A DNA stretch of 64,000 nucleotides from Diphasiastrum complanatum (lineage: Eukaryota > Streptophyta > Lycopodiopsida > Lycopodiales > Lycopodiaceae): NCBI GenBank assembly GCA_029204225.1, contig CM055095.1:46238010-46302009 (forward strand), written 5' to 3'. Positions within the stretch are counted from its first letter, which is position 1, and every line of letters begins with the position of its first letter. This document shows positions 1-12,168 of this stretch, piece by piece. Below the pieces are notes generated by a model that made no database searches, had not been told where the DNA came from, and worked only from the letters and a program-made list of their open reading frames with translations. Both the position numbers and the translations under genes were made by a program.

Positions 1-124
1 TCAAATTTTTTTCTTAGTAATTTGAGTTAATGGAATAACATTTTTGTATATTCATACCTGAGTCACTTGATTTGGTTGCAATTGACTACCCTACGAGCCA
101 AACGAAAAAATCATCTCTAGATGT

Positions 125-291
<167 letters not shown>

Positions 292-1285
292 GCGCTAGCC
301 TTCATTGTACTTTTGTGCATAAGAAACACTAATCATAATTTGTATTATAACATGATTGATTTAAGTTGGCTACTAACTTTTGCGTTGAATCAACAAAATA
401 ATATTTGTATACACATGCATACGTGAGGCTCTAGAGGTTGTGGTGTGATTTGAGTCATGCGAAGATCTCGACTCGCATTTGTATCAAACTCTTGCAATAC
501 TTTGATCTTTAACTCCACCTTTGCCTCTACTTGTAAATCCAACCTTCAGTCCACAAGTTTGTCGACCTCTTCCATACTAACATAGTTAGATTTGTGCTTG
601 CGATCGGGTAGTGCTGCACCAAGGTCACATCTTGGGACACATCCTTTGTTTACTTTTCCAAAGTAAGCATCTAGAGGAACACTAGTCTCAGCCCCTACTG
701 TTTCCTCCAAACTCTAGCAATTGAAACAATGAATGCAATGTAGACCAAAAAATCACATAAACCATGTAGATAATTTTTATTTGAATGAACTTACATACCT
801 GCAATATTTTCTTTGCGAATTCATTGAGCTCCTAATGGTTTTACTTCCCTTGAAAGTGTGCGCACAGATTAAAAGGTCTTTGGCTTCTGGTTCTCGTCCT
901 AACTATTTTTCCAATTACAAAATTGAAAAAGAAATCACATACAATGTTACAAAAACATTAACCTAAAGCTTTAGATTTACAAAGTATATCATATCGTCCT
1001 TCAGCCCAACATAACCAGCATGACCCATGTGCAAACTCCTTTGAAGTTGGCACAATTTACTCTATTTCGTTCTCATCTTCTGTTGAAAGTAAAAAATATT
1101 AATAATTAAATCAGAAATGCGAATATAATAAGATTTATATTCAACAAAACATTTATTGTTTCTTTTCAATTTGCATATATAAGTGAAATAGAATGGTGTT
1201 TTTAACTAATACTTGATGTTTTGGAGAATGATAGATTTTTTAAGATTTGAGCCATTTTCTTTTATCTTGCAACCAATGAGGCTTA
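292..1285. other. Unassigned AT-rich sequence
   Basis: No recognisable coding similarity, RNA gene or element end was seen. Short open frames (for example 733-966, plus strand) show no domain. Confidence 0.5.
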
Positions 1286-1311
1286 CCCCCTCCCCCCTCC
1301 CCCCCCCCCCC
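1286..1311. repeat. Poly-C tract
   Basis: A 26-bp run is all C except for two single T interruptions. Such tracts are prone to slippage and sequencing error, and can form i-motif or G-quadruplex structure. Confidence 0.9.
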
Positions 1312-1924
1312 AAGAGGCTTAGTTAGCTCTTTTCACGTGCATTGGTTGTAATTTTCAAGACTTGTAAATTCACATGCTATTTTTAATTGGCTAATATAAA
1401 CTATAAATAAATAAAATGAATTTATTTTCAAACGAAAACTTGATAATTTTTGTATTGTGAGGTTGAAATAGCCTATGGTTTAGTATGTTTTTATGATAAA
1501 ATACGTCATGCAGCAAATTACAAAAATATGTAAAAATTTGTCTTTGAAATACTTTTCCACTTTTACAATCATACAAAGCCTGACAAATGACAATGCAAAA
1601 ACTTAAAAAATGACATTTTCTTTAAAGAATGTTCTAAAAAAATAAAACAAAGCTTGCATGATTTATAAAGATTGTTTCACGTGTTCTATACCTCAAGTCC
1701 TTGCTTTACAGTCGTGATTTCAACTCATGGACAACTCTTAATATTAGACGCACTAAGACCAACTCGGGATGCTACTAGGTTTTGAAACCTCTATACAAAT
1801 CTCTCCTGATGATCCCCTCTAGGTTGTCCTCCATTGGTGGTCTCCACTACAATTTGACCCTTCAACATTTTTCTTTTGTGTGAGCTTTTCTCTTTTTGTG
1901 TAGACTTACCCATATCGACAAAAG
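1312..1924. other. Unassigned sequence
   Basis: AT-rich DNA with no gene or element signature that I can recognise. Confidence 0.5.
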
Positions 1925-2395
1925 AAACACGATCATCTAATATGAGAATGATCATCTCCTGAGAGCCTATTGTATTTGCATACATAAAAGAATACAATAT
2001 AGTAATGAGAATCGACAAAAGTGTTAGCTTAAGGAGTACAAACTTAAGAAAATAATTATATTACAAACAATTCAATTGTGAACAAGCTAATTGCATGGCA
2101 ATTTGAATATTCATGATTGAACATCTAGTGGTGGTGGTGGGGGATTATTGTGCTCTTCCATTACCTCATCATCAATACAATGACTCCTAGAAAGAGGGGC
2201 ACAGTCATCTGGTGGAGAATGCATGACCGTCTCATGAGAGCCAACTATATGTGGATGCACGAAAGAGTAGTAGTAATGATATATAACAAAATATCAATTT
2301 GATAGATATAAAATTAACAATTATAACAACATTACAAATAATTCAACATAGATTGTATTAATTGCATGAGAATTAAATATTTTAAAGTTTAGTAC
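1925..2395. repeat. Diverged tandem duplication, period about 270 bp
   Basis: The stretch near 1930-2110 and the stretch near 2205-2390 share an ordered series of short matches: a CTC-TGAGAGCC block, a GCATACATAAAAGAATA-like block, and a closing AATTGCATG(A/G) block. The spacing is about 270 bp. The copies are well diverged. No protein domain is recognisable in either. Confidence 0.5.
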
Positions 2396-3812
2396 TTTGT
2401 GGTGGTTGTACCAATAAAACGACCCCTCTTGGGTCAATACTCTTCTTTTGCATCTTCATTGAATGAAGTAGTGTCCTATGTCAAAGTCTTGTAACTTGCG
2501 TGGTAAATTTTGTTGCAATAAGTACATAATAAATATTAAAATTTAATATGTATTGAAAAAAAAAAAATTCAAATCTCAAGCTCATTCATAACCTTCTCTA
2601 AATTAGACATTGTGTTCATTGACATGAAGATGACTAGTCCCAAGATAAAAGCTATCATGATGATAACATGTCTTATAATTGTGTGAAGAAAAAACTATTT
2701 TTCACCAATGCCTACTAGCAATAGGCTACAAATACCATTGACCACCTAAATGAATGGTTCGAAATTGTAAAAAAATGTGTCTTACTAGGTTAGTGATGAT
2801 GATAAGCAATCGACTATGATCAACAACAAGGTACAAAGTAGGACAACTTTATCACATTGGTATAAAATATTGGGTCAACTGGAATGAGTCTAAGGCGTAC
2901 CCATAGACTCATCTTGTCTTCCACTATTTATTGGGACAAACCGTCTGACAAACAAAAACTGTTTGCCCAAGTTGGATCAACTTGTTTGACTCACAATGAA
3001 ATAATATCTAGTTATAGAGGTTCATAATGAATCCAAAAATCAGTGTATGGTGATAGCTAGGGTCTCGGGACCCTTACAAGGATACATCTAACTCCTCGTA
3101 CTAGGCTTGGGTCATAAATGGAGTCTTGGGGGATATTTGGCCTAACATTAGATTATCATAGCAACTATATTTGTCTCTCAAGGAAGTCAAGGAGGATCCA
3201 TCTATCTATGGACTTCTACCAAACACAAACCACTTAGAGTATGGAGCCCTATAGATCAATTTGGAGTACACTGACTTCAGACCTGCACATTGTCTACTTT
3301 TCTATATGAATGACTACCTAACAATGTCATATGATTGTATGGAGTCTCAATTCCATCCCAAATTGAGCCAATGGATTCCTTATAGACCTATGACATTATG
3401 GAAAGGGCCTAAGTATTGGCCATGTCAGACATGTCTTTTGAGTTGTAGAACCTCACAACTGTCTACTTTTTCTATGCCATGATTATCCTAATTTGGACAG
3501 TCCATAACTTGACGATTACTAGCCTTTCTTAAGCGGTTCAATTCATTCTAGTTCAATTTGATGTTAGCTACTGGTCAAATCAAACATTGCTCAAATCAAA
3601 GCTCGTTGGCTGAAAATTAACCATGCTCATCTCAGCTCACTAAAGAATCCAACTAGAAATTGTAATCTTGGACTACTAGTGTACTGGCCATTTATGATCA
3701 AAATGAAATAAACAAACATCATGTTTAGTTTTATAGGTTGTAATTCTGCAGACTATGTAAACACATGGGAAAATCTACAGATAAACAATGGATGAAGATT
3801 AAAACTGATCGA
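2396..3812. other. Unassigned sequence
   Basis: Contains an A-run near 2559 and several short open frames without domains. No element ends or RNA genes were found. Confidence 0.45.
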
Positions 3813-3838
3813 TTGGTAAGAAGGAGAATAATCCAACA
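3813..3838 (-). repeat. Copia LTR terminus-like sequence
   Basis: Read on the minus strand, this begins TGTTGGATTATTCTCC and runs on to TTACCAA. It matches, with a single difference, the first 26 bases of the copia LTR that starts at 58798 on the minus strand. It directly abuts the plus-strand LTR remnant that begins near 3842. This suggests a junction between two differently oriented LTR fragments. Confidence 0.5.
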
Positions 3839-3841
3839 AAT

Positions 3842-5580
3842 TTATTACTTCAAGCCATTGTACTCGTTGTTGATATTGATCAGAGTGCAATTTTTGTCTC
3901 ACTAGTGTATTGTTCATTTGAGCAATTTGTATGAATCATTCTTCTTGAATATTTCTGCTGCTAACTGTTGCGTTTCCATTCCTACACGCCTACGCTCAAA
4001 GCTTCAAGCTTCCGCTGCTGGTCAACCCCATATTTTTATGACATGGTATCAGAGAGGGCATTTCAGTAATCTACATTTCTACTACGGATTATCAGTCTTG
4101 TTTCTATCAAGACGTCTTTCTAGCAAAGACACAACCAACAGTATTCCGACAATCATTGTTTCTACCAATGATCTCGTTCAACCAAAATGGATCCATCATC
4201 TAATTCATCTCTCATTGACAAACTCAACGGAGATAACTACCATCTCTAGAAATTCAACATGAAGGGTATAGCCAAAGAACTGTGGGACATCGTTGATGAC
4301 ACAAAGCTCACACTACAAGGAGATACAGCTAGCATCACCAAGTGAAGACTGAGAGATTGCAAAGCATTTGCCATGATCACGCTCAACATCAAGGATACTC
4401 AGATCAACCACATACATGTTGCTTAGACTACTAAGGTTGCATGGGACATCCTAGCAACTCTCTATGACATCAGAGACTTTACTTCCAAGCTTCATTTGAG
4501 GAAGAAATTCTTCATCCTCAGAAAGTCTGATACAGATAGTGTTTTGATTCATCTCAATACCTTCAAAAATCTTATGGAGCAAATGACTGCAACTAGCTCA
4601 GTCATAGAAGATTATGATGCACTCATGACTCTATTATCGAGTCTACCTGAAGCCTACAAAAGTTAGGTAATGGCAATTTCTATCCAGGAGCACCTCACTC
4701 TATCAAGAGTAATTTCGCTGCTCCTACAAGAGGAGATCAGAAGATTAGCATCCTCCTTAGGCTCAAGATCGGATCCTCAAGTTCTATATTCAAACAATCA
4801 GAAGTTTAGATCCAAGTAATCTACCAAGTTAGGCTATACTGACAAGAAGAGCAACATGCAGTGTGCACCAAATTCCAGTTCAAGATCAAATTCAAGCTCT
4901 TCATCATTCCAACCAGTGTAGAAACATTTCTACAGATACTCTAAGAGGATTGGCCATGAAATCAAGGATTGCCAAACTTTGAATTACAACAATGAAAAGA
5001 AGAAGCAGTTCCAACAACAAGCACATAGTGCTACAACCAGTCACTCAAATCAGTAACAAGAAGAAGATGAAATATCTTTTATGACCAAAGTCGGAGAACA
5101 ACATCACGACTGGTTCAAAGACTATAAGTCATTCACGCAACTTGGAAACAACTCGTCACATTCAATAGAAGGTGAAGGAACAGTCAGAGTTGAATTCAAA
5201 AGTGGTGAGGTCAAGTTGTTGTCCAACGTTTTCCACATTCCAAATCTGACCAATAATTTGCTCTCAATTAGCCAAATCACTGAATCAGGTCGGAGAGTCG
5301 CATTCGATATATAAGGCTGCACAATTTTTTGACAAATCGTAGAAGGTTCTAGCCTATGGAAGAAGAATCGGCTATCTTTACAAACTCATCCATTGCTACT
5401 CTTCTAACAGTCAAACTCTTCACACAACCACTTCTGAATCAACTGATATGTTGTGGCATTTCAGACTTGGCCATCTTAACTTCAAGAATATTCAGCAAAT
5501 GTTAGTTCAGAGTCTAGTACAAGATCTGTCTTCTATCAGCAAGCCAACTTCTCCATGCAAAAGCTGTATTATCAACATTC
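3842..5580 (+). mobile_element. Ty1-copia element remnant (partial LTR, PBS, gag, start of pol)
   Basis: A partial LTR (about 3842-4043) ends in ACA. It is followed at once by TGGTATCAGAG (4044-4054), the primer-binding site complementary to initiator tRNA-Met used by plant copia elements. The gag-like reading begins near 4187 with the DKLNGDNYHLW-type signature of copia Gag. A nucleocapsid zinc-knuckle-like stretch lies near 4925-4980. A segment with the VFHIPNLTNNLLSISQ signature, which precedes integrase, lies at 5219-5280, and the His/Cys pre-integrase region lies near 5440-5575. The element is broken (several breaks) and stops where an inverted copy of its own 5' end begins. It looks old. 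Confidence 0.85.
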
Positions 5581-5584
5581 ATCA

Positions 5585-6110
5585 AGTTTGTCAATGAGAG
5601 ATTAACTAGATGATGGATCCATTCTGGTTGAACGAGATCATTGGTAGAAACAACGATTGTCAGAATACTGTTGGCTGCGAGTTTGTTAGAGAGACGTCTT
5701 GGTAGAAACAAGATTGATAATCCATAGTAGAAATGCAGATTACTGAAATGCCCGCTCTGATACCATGTCATAAAACGTGGGAATGACTGGTAGCGGAAGC
5801 TTGAAGCTTTGAGCGTAGGCATGTAGGAATGGAAACGCAACAATTAGCAGTAGAAATATTCAAGAAGAATGATTCATATAGAATTGCACAAATGAACAAT
5901 ACAGTAGTGAGATATAAATTGCACTTTGATTAATATCAACAGTGGCTTGAAGTAATAACTTTAGCTTGCTGAGTGTGATAATGCTGGCTACAGAAGAGCT
6001 CTAATTGTGTTAAGACAACAATTTGATTAACTCATACATAGCTTGATCCAGCTAGTATATATTTACAAGTGTCTTCAAAAATATCTTATGAGCATTGAAT
6101 GCTATTTATG
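5585..6110 (-). mobile_element. Inverted second copy of the copia 5' end (LTR, PBS, gag start)
   Basis: Reading backwards, the LTR (about 6110-5766), the tRNA-Met primer site (5765-5755) and the first codons of gag repeat the sequence at 3842-4223 in the opposite orientation with moderate divergence. The two copies face each other across about 1.36 kb. On this side the LTR extends further than in the left copy. Its outer end near 6110 is approximate. Confidence 0.8.
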
Positions 6111-8651
6111 CCAGTCTTTGTATATGTACGAAGTTGGTAACCGCCCTTGGGATATTTGGTTGTCTAGCTGTTTTTAGGGTTGATGATAAGTTGGCGATGT
6201 CGGTCCGCCACTTGAAAAACCTGAAAAACCCAAAGGTGCCCTTAGACTGAAAGTATGTAAATCTCGAAGGTGCCTCTAGAGCGAAGGCAGAGAAAAATGA
6301 GAAAAAGGTGAAGGTGGACCTGAAATGGATTGTAAAGCATGCTGGCCATTGTGTCACATTTTTTGCGAAGGTGCGAAAAATGCAGAAAAGGTGAAGATGC
6401 CTTAAAAACGATTAAGGCACAAAAATCTCAAAGGCCAAAAATGTGAAGGTCCAGAACATGTAGTTGGCCTTCGGTTTTCAGGATGCTCATTACTTAAAAG
6501 ATTTATTAAAGCTGAGCATAAGAAATCTAACATCATAGATGTGTCATGACATTATTTAGGGAACTATTTGAGTTAGAAGCAATAGTGGACAACATTTGCA
6601 TCCAAATACTTGTATTGTCATTAGATATTACAAAGGACGATTCGATGTGCCAAGATTTCATCACATATAACTAAAGTAAAGAAGAAGAGAAAATGATCTA
6701 GGTCATTCAAAGGGACAAAATGAATCCAATGGCTTCCCCAATTGTCAATTGTCATGATTACTTAGTGGGTTAGTTTCAATAGTTCACAAAAACATAGTGT
6801 ATAAATATATTTTTTGTATGTTGTGAGCCAAGTCAAGACTAAAGATTTTAGTGTGATTCCATAAAATCAAAAGTTTCTCTCACATTTGTAATAATTTGAG
6901 CTAAAAGAGAATGTATTCCTTGGTGGAAAAGTCTAGTCCACAAATAGCCCAACTTTTGAAAGGACTCTTATCAAAGATGTACATCACAAGAAGATTATTC
7001 CATGGGAACAAAGTAACAATAAGGGCAAACAACGAGAGAAAAACATTGTCATTGACAAAGACAAGAGCATATTATGCACCTTTACGAAAGGTGTGCATTG
7101 ACTAAAGTTCGAGTCCAAGTCCAAGTATGCAGGCATGGCCCATTGTGACATCTCCACCATCACGCCATGATGACGTCTCCATTGTAAGAAAGCTTTTCCA
7201 CCATTGGATGACGGTGTGCCTAAGCAAATGACCTCATTCAAGAGTGGGTTGTATACACAAGGAATAGTAAGTTTGAGCCTTGAGGCTAAAGCTCAACTTT
7301 ATACGTGCATATGGCAACGATGAAAGAATGACACACCATTTGCAATTATACGTACAAGTCCCATGCACCTCCTTTTCTCAACGCCTTTCATAGCCTCATA
7401 AAGTTAGTCCCTACTTTCTCTATGCTACTAATACCCCTTGTGATTGAGTTATCAACTAGAGTGATGACACATATTACGTGGGCATTGGTTCATTTGATTT
7501 GTATGGTTTCTTGTGTCTTGCCAATCCTGTCAGCGGATGAATCTTCATTGCCTGGTTATTGTCGGCGTGGAATATGGTGATAAAAATTAGCGTCTATTGT
7601 CTAGGCTCCTATCCTGAGGCGTAATGCCATGATAAAATGTATGTGATCCTTACACCAGCTTTTGTAAACAGCAAGCGGTAGCTTGATCATATATCGTGCT
7701 CAGTGTGCGCACAGTCCGTGTGATGTGTGCAGAGTAAGCATTGCCGATTCAGTTGAGGACGTACCAGTACGTCTATATTTAGCAAATTAGCAATGATAGT
7801 GCTGAAAAGTAAAAAGATCCATCTAATTTGACAAAAGGGATCATCTCAAGCAACTCTGTATACGATCTGATTGGGTTTTCTAGATATATTTGAGCAATTT
7901 TCCCGTTGGCCAACAAAGTATCTAGCACCTGGATATTATCGGCAACCCAATCTTTCAGAGTCTGTCAACCGATGCGTCTTTGGATGTACTCAAGTGCAAA
8001 ATGATGACATGATTCCATTAATAAATCTAGAATACATACATTGAGAGTATTAGCAACATCCATTATTGTTCATCAGGTGATTAGCTTTCTGGATCAATAG
8101 TCTAGCTCTTAATGCTAGAGAATCTTACAAGCAAAAGACCATTATAAATGAGAGTTACGAAATATAACACTCGTCCCCACCAGCACCTCTAAATGAGAGG
8201 TGTGGACTTTCTCAAGAGTCATTTATGATAGCATATACCTGAAGGCTGAGCTTGAAGGCATTCTTCCAGCGGTCCCTTGCTCACTTTACGAGTGTAGGAC
8301 CCATTTCATGTTATTTTCCCTTACTTTAGAATTCTATTTCATTTGTTTGTTTTGACATCTTCATGACAAGATATGGCAACCCCATCGATCCATAGTCAAT
8401 ATCACTAGACTTTACAGCCATCCAAGCAAAAGTCCATGAGGAGTTCCAAAGTAGATATGTGAATTATGCCTTATCCAAACAATGATCAATTTCAAGAGAA
8501 CTGGAGAAAGACGAGGTGATAAAAGATCGGGGCAAGCTTTGAGGTACATGTGTACGCTCAAAGTTAATCGTTGAAAAATGAAAGGAAACAAAGATTGCAA
8601 TTTATAAGGAATTCAACATATTAAACATATTTTTGTGCTCAAGTTCATGAA
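6111..8651. other. Unassigned sequence
   Basis: 2.5 kb without recognisable genes. Around 6200-6470 there is low-complexity text rich in GAAGGTG/AAAAATG-type words that looks like a decayed minisatellite. Short open frames at 6911-7105 (plus) and 6984-7241 (minus) overlap each other and have no domain. Confidence 0.45.
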
Positions 8652-9185
8652 CACTACAACACCCGCCGCGATTTGCGACGTGAATCACGAGCTTAATTTT
8701 TTTTAATTTCGTTGCGGACGTCGGAAAAACACGTCGCAATAAGGTTGTCGGAATCTGACGACTTTAAAACGTGTCGCAGTCTGACAGACACAACGTGTCT
8801 GATTTCGGAACAAAAAATCTCGATGACGGAAATCCGTTCCAACGTGAATGTCACAAAAGAAGTGACGTGGACGTCGCATTGCAACATCCCGGAAGCCTGT
8901 CGAATTTCGACGTCTATAAACACAAAATGATGCTAAAATTTTCCGGATGGATGTCCGACGTCCATCCGACGTATACTTGGATGTCGAATTCCGACGTCCC
9001 AGATAGTTGTCGGAATCCGACTTCTGTTAACAAAATGATCAAAAAAAAGGTCCGACATGTGTCCGACGTCTATCCGACGCGTTTGGATGTCGGATTACAC
9101 CTTTTTTTTTTAAAATCTATGGCAGGTCATATCCACGTCTGCAAGTCGGAATCCGGTATGTCGGATTCCGACGTGCCTTTGAAAA
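8652..9185 (+). mobile_element. CACTA (En/Spm-like) transposon terminus with subterminal repeats
   Basis: The segment opens with CACTACAACACC, close to the CACTACAA-type terminus of CACTA transposons. The next 500 bp contain many copies of a near-palindromic motif, GTCGGAATCCGAC and variants, for example near 8747, 8985, 9009, 9148 and 9161. In known CACTA elements such subterminal arrays bind the transposase. The matching opposite terminus and a transposase gene are not visible, so this is an end fragment or a small non-autonomous copy. The open frame 8771-9214 is a product of the repeats and not a gene. Confidence 0.6.
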
Positions 9186-9442
9186 ATTGGTTTCACATGC
9201 AGAAGATACAATAAATCACCACAAAGCATAGATCATGTAGTCAAAGGATTGAGGTCATAACTTAATGTTCTTCATTGTTATTTGGATCAAAATGATTGAT
9301 GTACATATAGATCCACATTATCTTAGTTTTTCGGGAAGGCTCCTTGTCACTTATGACCTGAAAATTGCATGCCTGATCCTAAATCCATAAATTTTTTGAC
9401 CTATGTTGAGTCACCAACCTCAAGATGCCTTTTTCTCTAGAT

Positions 9443-10149
9443 TGTAGTGGTGGGCTATTTCCTATCCTACCCTCAACTCAAGATCCAAGCACACAAGCAT
9501 CAAGGAGATAAAGTTAGTCATCACGCGTACGTTCATTCCCATGAGAGCGATAACATATTCCAAATTCCAGCATGTGCACATATCCCACGTCTGACACTAA
9601 ATATATCCATTAACACTAAGCATTAACCCTACATCCATTAACACTAGATTCACAATGATAGAAGCTTACTCTTCTCTCTCTCTCCCTTTCTTTCTCACCA
9701 AAAGCATAAGAAATAGCAATCCCAATAAGCATCAAATCCAACAACTAGTAAACACAAAGAAAGCATGAGAGATGAAGGAAAAGAGATAGAGAGCAAGGAC
9801 ATTCCACATCCATTCCATAAGAGGGCCAGCCTTCTTGTATTGAGATGAAGAGAGAACATATACAATGATTCAAAACTACCACTTGTATAGTGGATTGAGG
9901 ATCTGGGCGCCTCAATTCCTATTGGCTAATTCTAACCTAAGTATTTAAAAAGTGGAGGGAACCCATTCATTATTTGGAGGACCCAATTTGAAATTGAATT
10001 TTGGTGGGAACCTCTATTTTATTCACTAACTTGACTTTAATCAAATCTCTATGTGATCATCGAATTGGACTTACACACACAGGGTGTCAAATCTCTCTCA
10101 CTTATTAACTAAGGTTAGGGTTGCCTTAGGATCTACAAACCCTCCAACA
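9443..10149 (-). repeat. Ty3-gypsy LTR (3' LTR in minus orientation)
   Basis: On the minus strand the LTR opens TGTTGGAGGGTTT, directly after a purine-rich tract (TTTTGGTGGGGAATAC) that fits a polypurine tract. It ends near 9443. The sequence repeats, with clear divergence, the LTR at about 13405-14265, including the CTATCCTACCCTCAA block, the CT-rich block and the TTAACTAAG block. Identity is visibly below that of young LTR pairs. Confidence 0.75.
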
Positions 10150-10443
10150 GTATTCCCCACCAAAATTGGTGGCGGTCCCACAACACCTTGTAAGATTATT
10201 TATCTGGGTCTCTAGTTGGCCTCTCTTCACCTGTAAACTTCAATTTCCTTTTGATCAGCTTGGTTTTAGACATCAAAGCTAGATCTCCTTCCTTCAGATT
10301 TTTTTTGTGTAAGTGGTGGTCGTGCCAGGCCTTGCGATGAGCTTCCTTTGTTGCTAATGCATGTAATGCCATCAATTTGGTTTCACATAGTTTATGTAAA
10401 GCCTCATGATGCATATGTAAGGATTGGGAATCATCCAATCGTT

Positions 10444-10992
10444 CTATTTTGCTATACACAAGGATGATACTAAAAATTCAATTGACATCACTGCATCTTG
10501 ACCATAAACCAGTTGAAATGGTGTTTGATTCGTACTAACTTTGTAAGCGATTCTGAATGCCCATAATGTTGCATGAAGTTTATGCTCCCAATCAGAATGA
10601 TTTGCTTCAACCATTTTTGTCATAGTGTTGCATAGAATCTTATTGGAAAATTCAGTTTGTCCATTACCCCTCGGATAATATGGAGTACTAAACAGGTGTA
10701 TAATGAAATAGGCTTCCAATAAACACTTTATCATTTCATTGACTAAGTGTCTTTCGCGATCACTTACGATCGCGATAGGACATCCAAATCTAACAATGAT
10801 GTGCTCATAAAGGAACTTAGCCATAGACTTAGCATCCACAATTCTAACTGCTTTTGCCTCGACCCATTTGGTCATATAATCCGTTGCTACGATGATATAT
10901 CGGGCTTGAGATCCTCTTGCCGTAGGATGAATAGGACCAACATAGTCAAGTCCCCAATTCTCAAACGGTGCTTGCAATAAAATCAGATGCAA
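10444..10992 (-). CDS. Ty3-gypsy integrase core fragment (182 residues)
   Basis: This open frame carries the retroviral-type integrase catalytic fold: WGLDYVGPI near the start, IIVATDYMTKWVEAKAV, FGCPIAIVSDRE, and TPYYPRGNGQTE. The first Asp (LDYVGP), the second Asp (SDRE) and the NGQTE segment sit where the family has its D-D-35-E region. The product in a live element would join cDNA into host DNA in the nucleus. Here it belongs to a broken element whose LTRs lie at 9443-10149 and 13405-14265. Confidence 0.85.
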   Translation of the reverse strand: MHLILLQAPFENWGLDYVGPIHPTARGSQARYIIVATDYMTKWVEAKAVRIVDAKSMAKFLYEHIIVRFGCPIAIVSDRERHLVNEMIKCLLEAYFIIHLFSTPYYPRGNGQTEFSNKILCNTMTKMVEANHSDWEHKLHATLWAFRIAYKVSTNQTPFQLVYGQDAVMSIEFLVSSLCIAK

Positions 10993-11025
10993 AGGTTCAT
11001 AATTCTGCTTTGTAGGACGCCATGC

Positions 11026-11487
11026 TCATTGATGTACATCACATGACTGAATAAAGTTTTCGGTATCCTTATGAAGTGTAGGCCACCAACACCCTGCAGT
11101 GACTTTAATTTTAGAATAATCCGTAGCAATGGCATGTCTTGATATCACATGTCCTAGAACAACTCCATGAGTTACCCAAATTTGAAAATTTTCTGGATTT
11201 AAGGAGATTTGGTACTTGCGACAACATTCAAATACTTTTTCCAAACGATCCAGATGGTTTGTATCGGCACTATAAACTCTGAGGTTGTCCAAATAAATTT
11301 TAAGGAGCTTCTGCAAGTAGTATTCAAAGGCGAACTGCATGACTCTTTGAAATGAACTATGTGCGTTACAAAGTCCAAACGACATAAATTTATAAGCATA
11401 AGTCTCCCATTCTGTTGCAAAAGCTGTTTTATGGCAATCCACAGGTGCAATCTTGACTAATTGGTTGTAACCACTAAATCCATCCAA
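11026..11487 (-). CDS. Ty3-gypsy reverse transcriptase fragment
   Basis: The reading begins MDGFSGYNQLVKIA, the RT palm segment that holds the first catalytic Asp. FGLCNAHSSFQRVM and a YLDNL-type segment follow, in the position of the YxDD loop. The last part resembles the zinc-binding start of integrase. It is a fossil fragment of the gypsy element around it. Confidence 0.8.
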   Translation of the reverse strand: MDGFSGYNQLVKIAPVDCHKTAFATEWETYAYKFMSFGLCNAHSSFQRVMQFAFEYYLQKLLKIYLDNLRVYSADTNHLDRLEKVFECCRKYQISLNPENFQIWVTHGVVLGHVISRHAIATDYSKIKVTAGCWWPTLHKDTENFIQSCDVHQ

Positions 11488-11895
11488 AAAACTATAGGCT
11501 TCTGCTCCAGCAAGACGGTCTAATATCCTTTCGCGTCACTTTTTTCAAAGCTTTGAGATTCACACAAATTCTTATCATCTCACTCTTCTTAGGAATGACA
11601 ACAATTGGCAAAACCCATTCAGTATGCTCGATCTCGTAGATGAAATTGGCTTCAAGTAGTCTCTATAGCTCATTCTTAATAAGATCAGTAACGTTTGGAT
11701 TACAATGATAGAATCTTGTGACTTTTGGAATTGCATCATACATCGAGGAAATTACATGCTCAATCACAGATGTTGGAATCTCTTTTAGGTCCTTGTACAT
11801 CCAAGAAAAACAACCTTGATACTTAACTAACAATTTCCTTAGCGCTTGAAACTGCTCTGGGGTAAGTTGCGCTCCAACGTGTAGAATCAGTTATA

Positions 11896-12168
11896 TTGAA
11901 GGAAGAAAAGGCTGCAGGATCAATGACAAAAAAGCAAGCGAAGCAACATTACAATATGGTCCTGAAATGGAAAAAATCATCGAGAGACGCAGTTTTTAAA
12001 GATGTACCATCTTTATTGGATAAAGGTAAAGGAAAGATCAAGGAGAATTCTTCAAGTCCGAGTTCTCGCAAGACATCACCATCAAGGAAGTCATCATTTT
12101 CAAAGAGGACCATGTCTTCTAGAAAGTCATCATCTCTGCGAATGATTCCTGCCAAGAAAGCCAAATGA
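11896..12168 (+). CDS. Unrecognised basic, Ser-rich open frame (90 aa)
   Basis: A plus-strand frame lies inside a region that otherwise reads as minus-strand gypsy sequence. The product is Lys/Ser/Arg-rich (repeated SSRK, SPSRK), with a predicted charge far above neutral and no recognisable domain. It may be an oppositely oriented fragment of another retroelement's Gag-like region. It may also be chance coding. A host gene is unlikely given the setting. Confidence 0.3.
   Translation: MKEEKAAGSMTKKQAKQHYNMVLKWKKSSRDAVFKDVPSLLDKGKGKIKENSSSPSSRKTSPSRKSSFSKRTMSSRKSSSLRMIPAKKAK

Larger units (their letters stand above)
10150..11880 (-). mobile_element. Ty3-gypsy pol region remnant
   Basis: Minus-strand pol fragments lie in gypsy order. 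Reverse-transcriptase text is at 11026-11890 (MDGFSGYNQ, FGLCNAHSSFQRVM). A zinc-binding integrase N-terminus follows near 11030-11110. The integrase core is at 10444-10992, and the integrase C-terminal region (WHDHHLHKKNLKEGD) is at 10196-10459. Integrase downstream of RT marks the Ty3-gypsy arrangement. The element is broken, with multiple breaks. Confidence 0.85.

Noticed and set aside
8771-9214. 147-residue plus-strand ORF
   Set aside because: Created by the repeated GTCGGAATCCGAC-type motifs of the CACTA subterminal region. The residues follow the repeat and show no domain.
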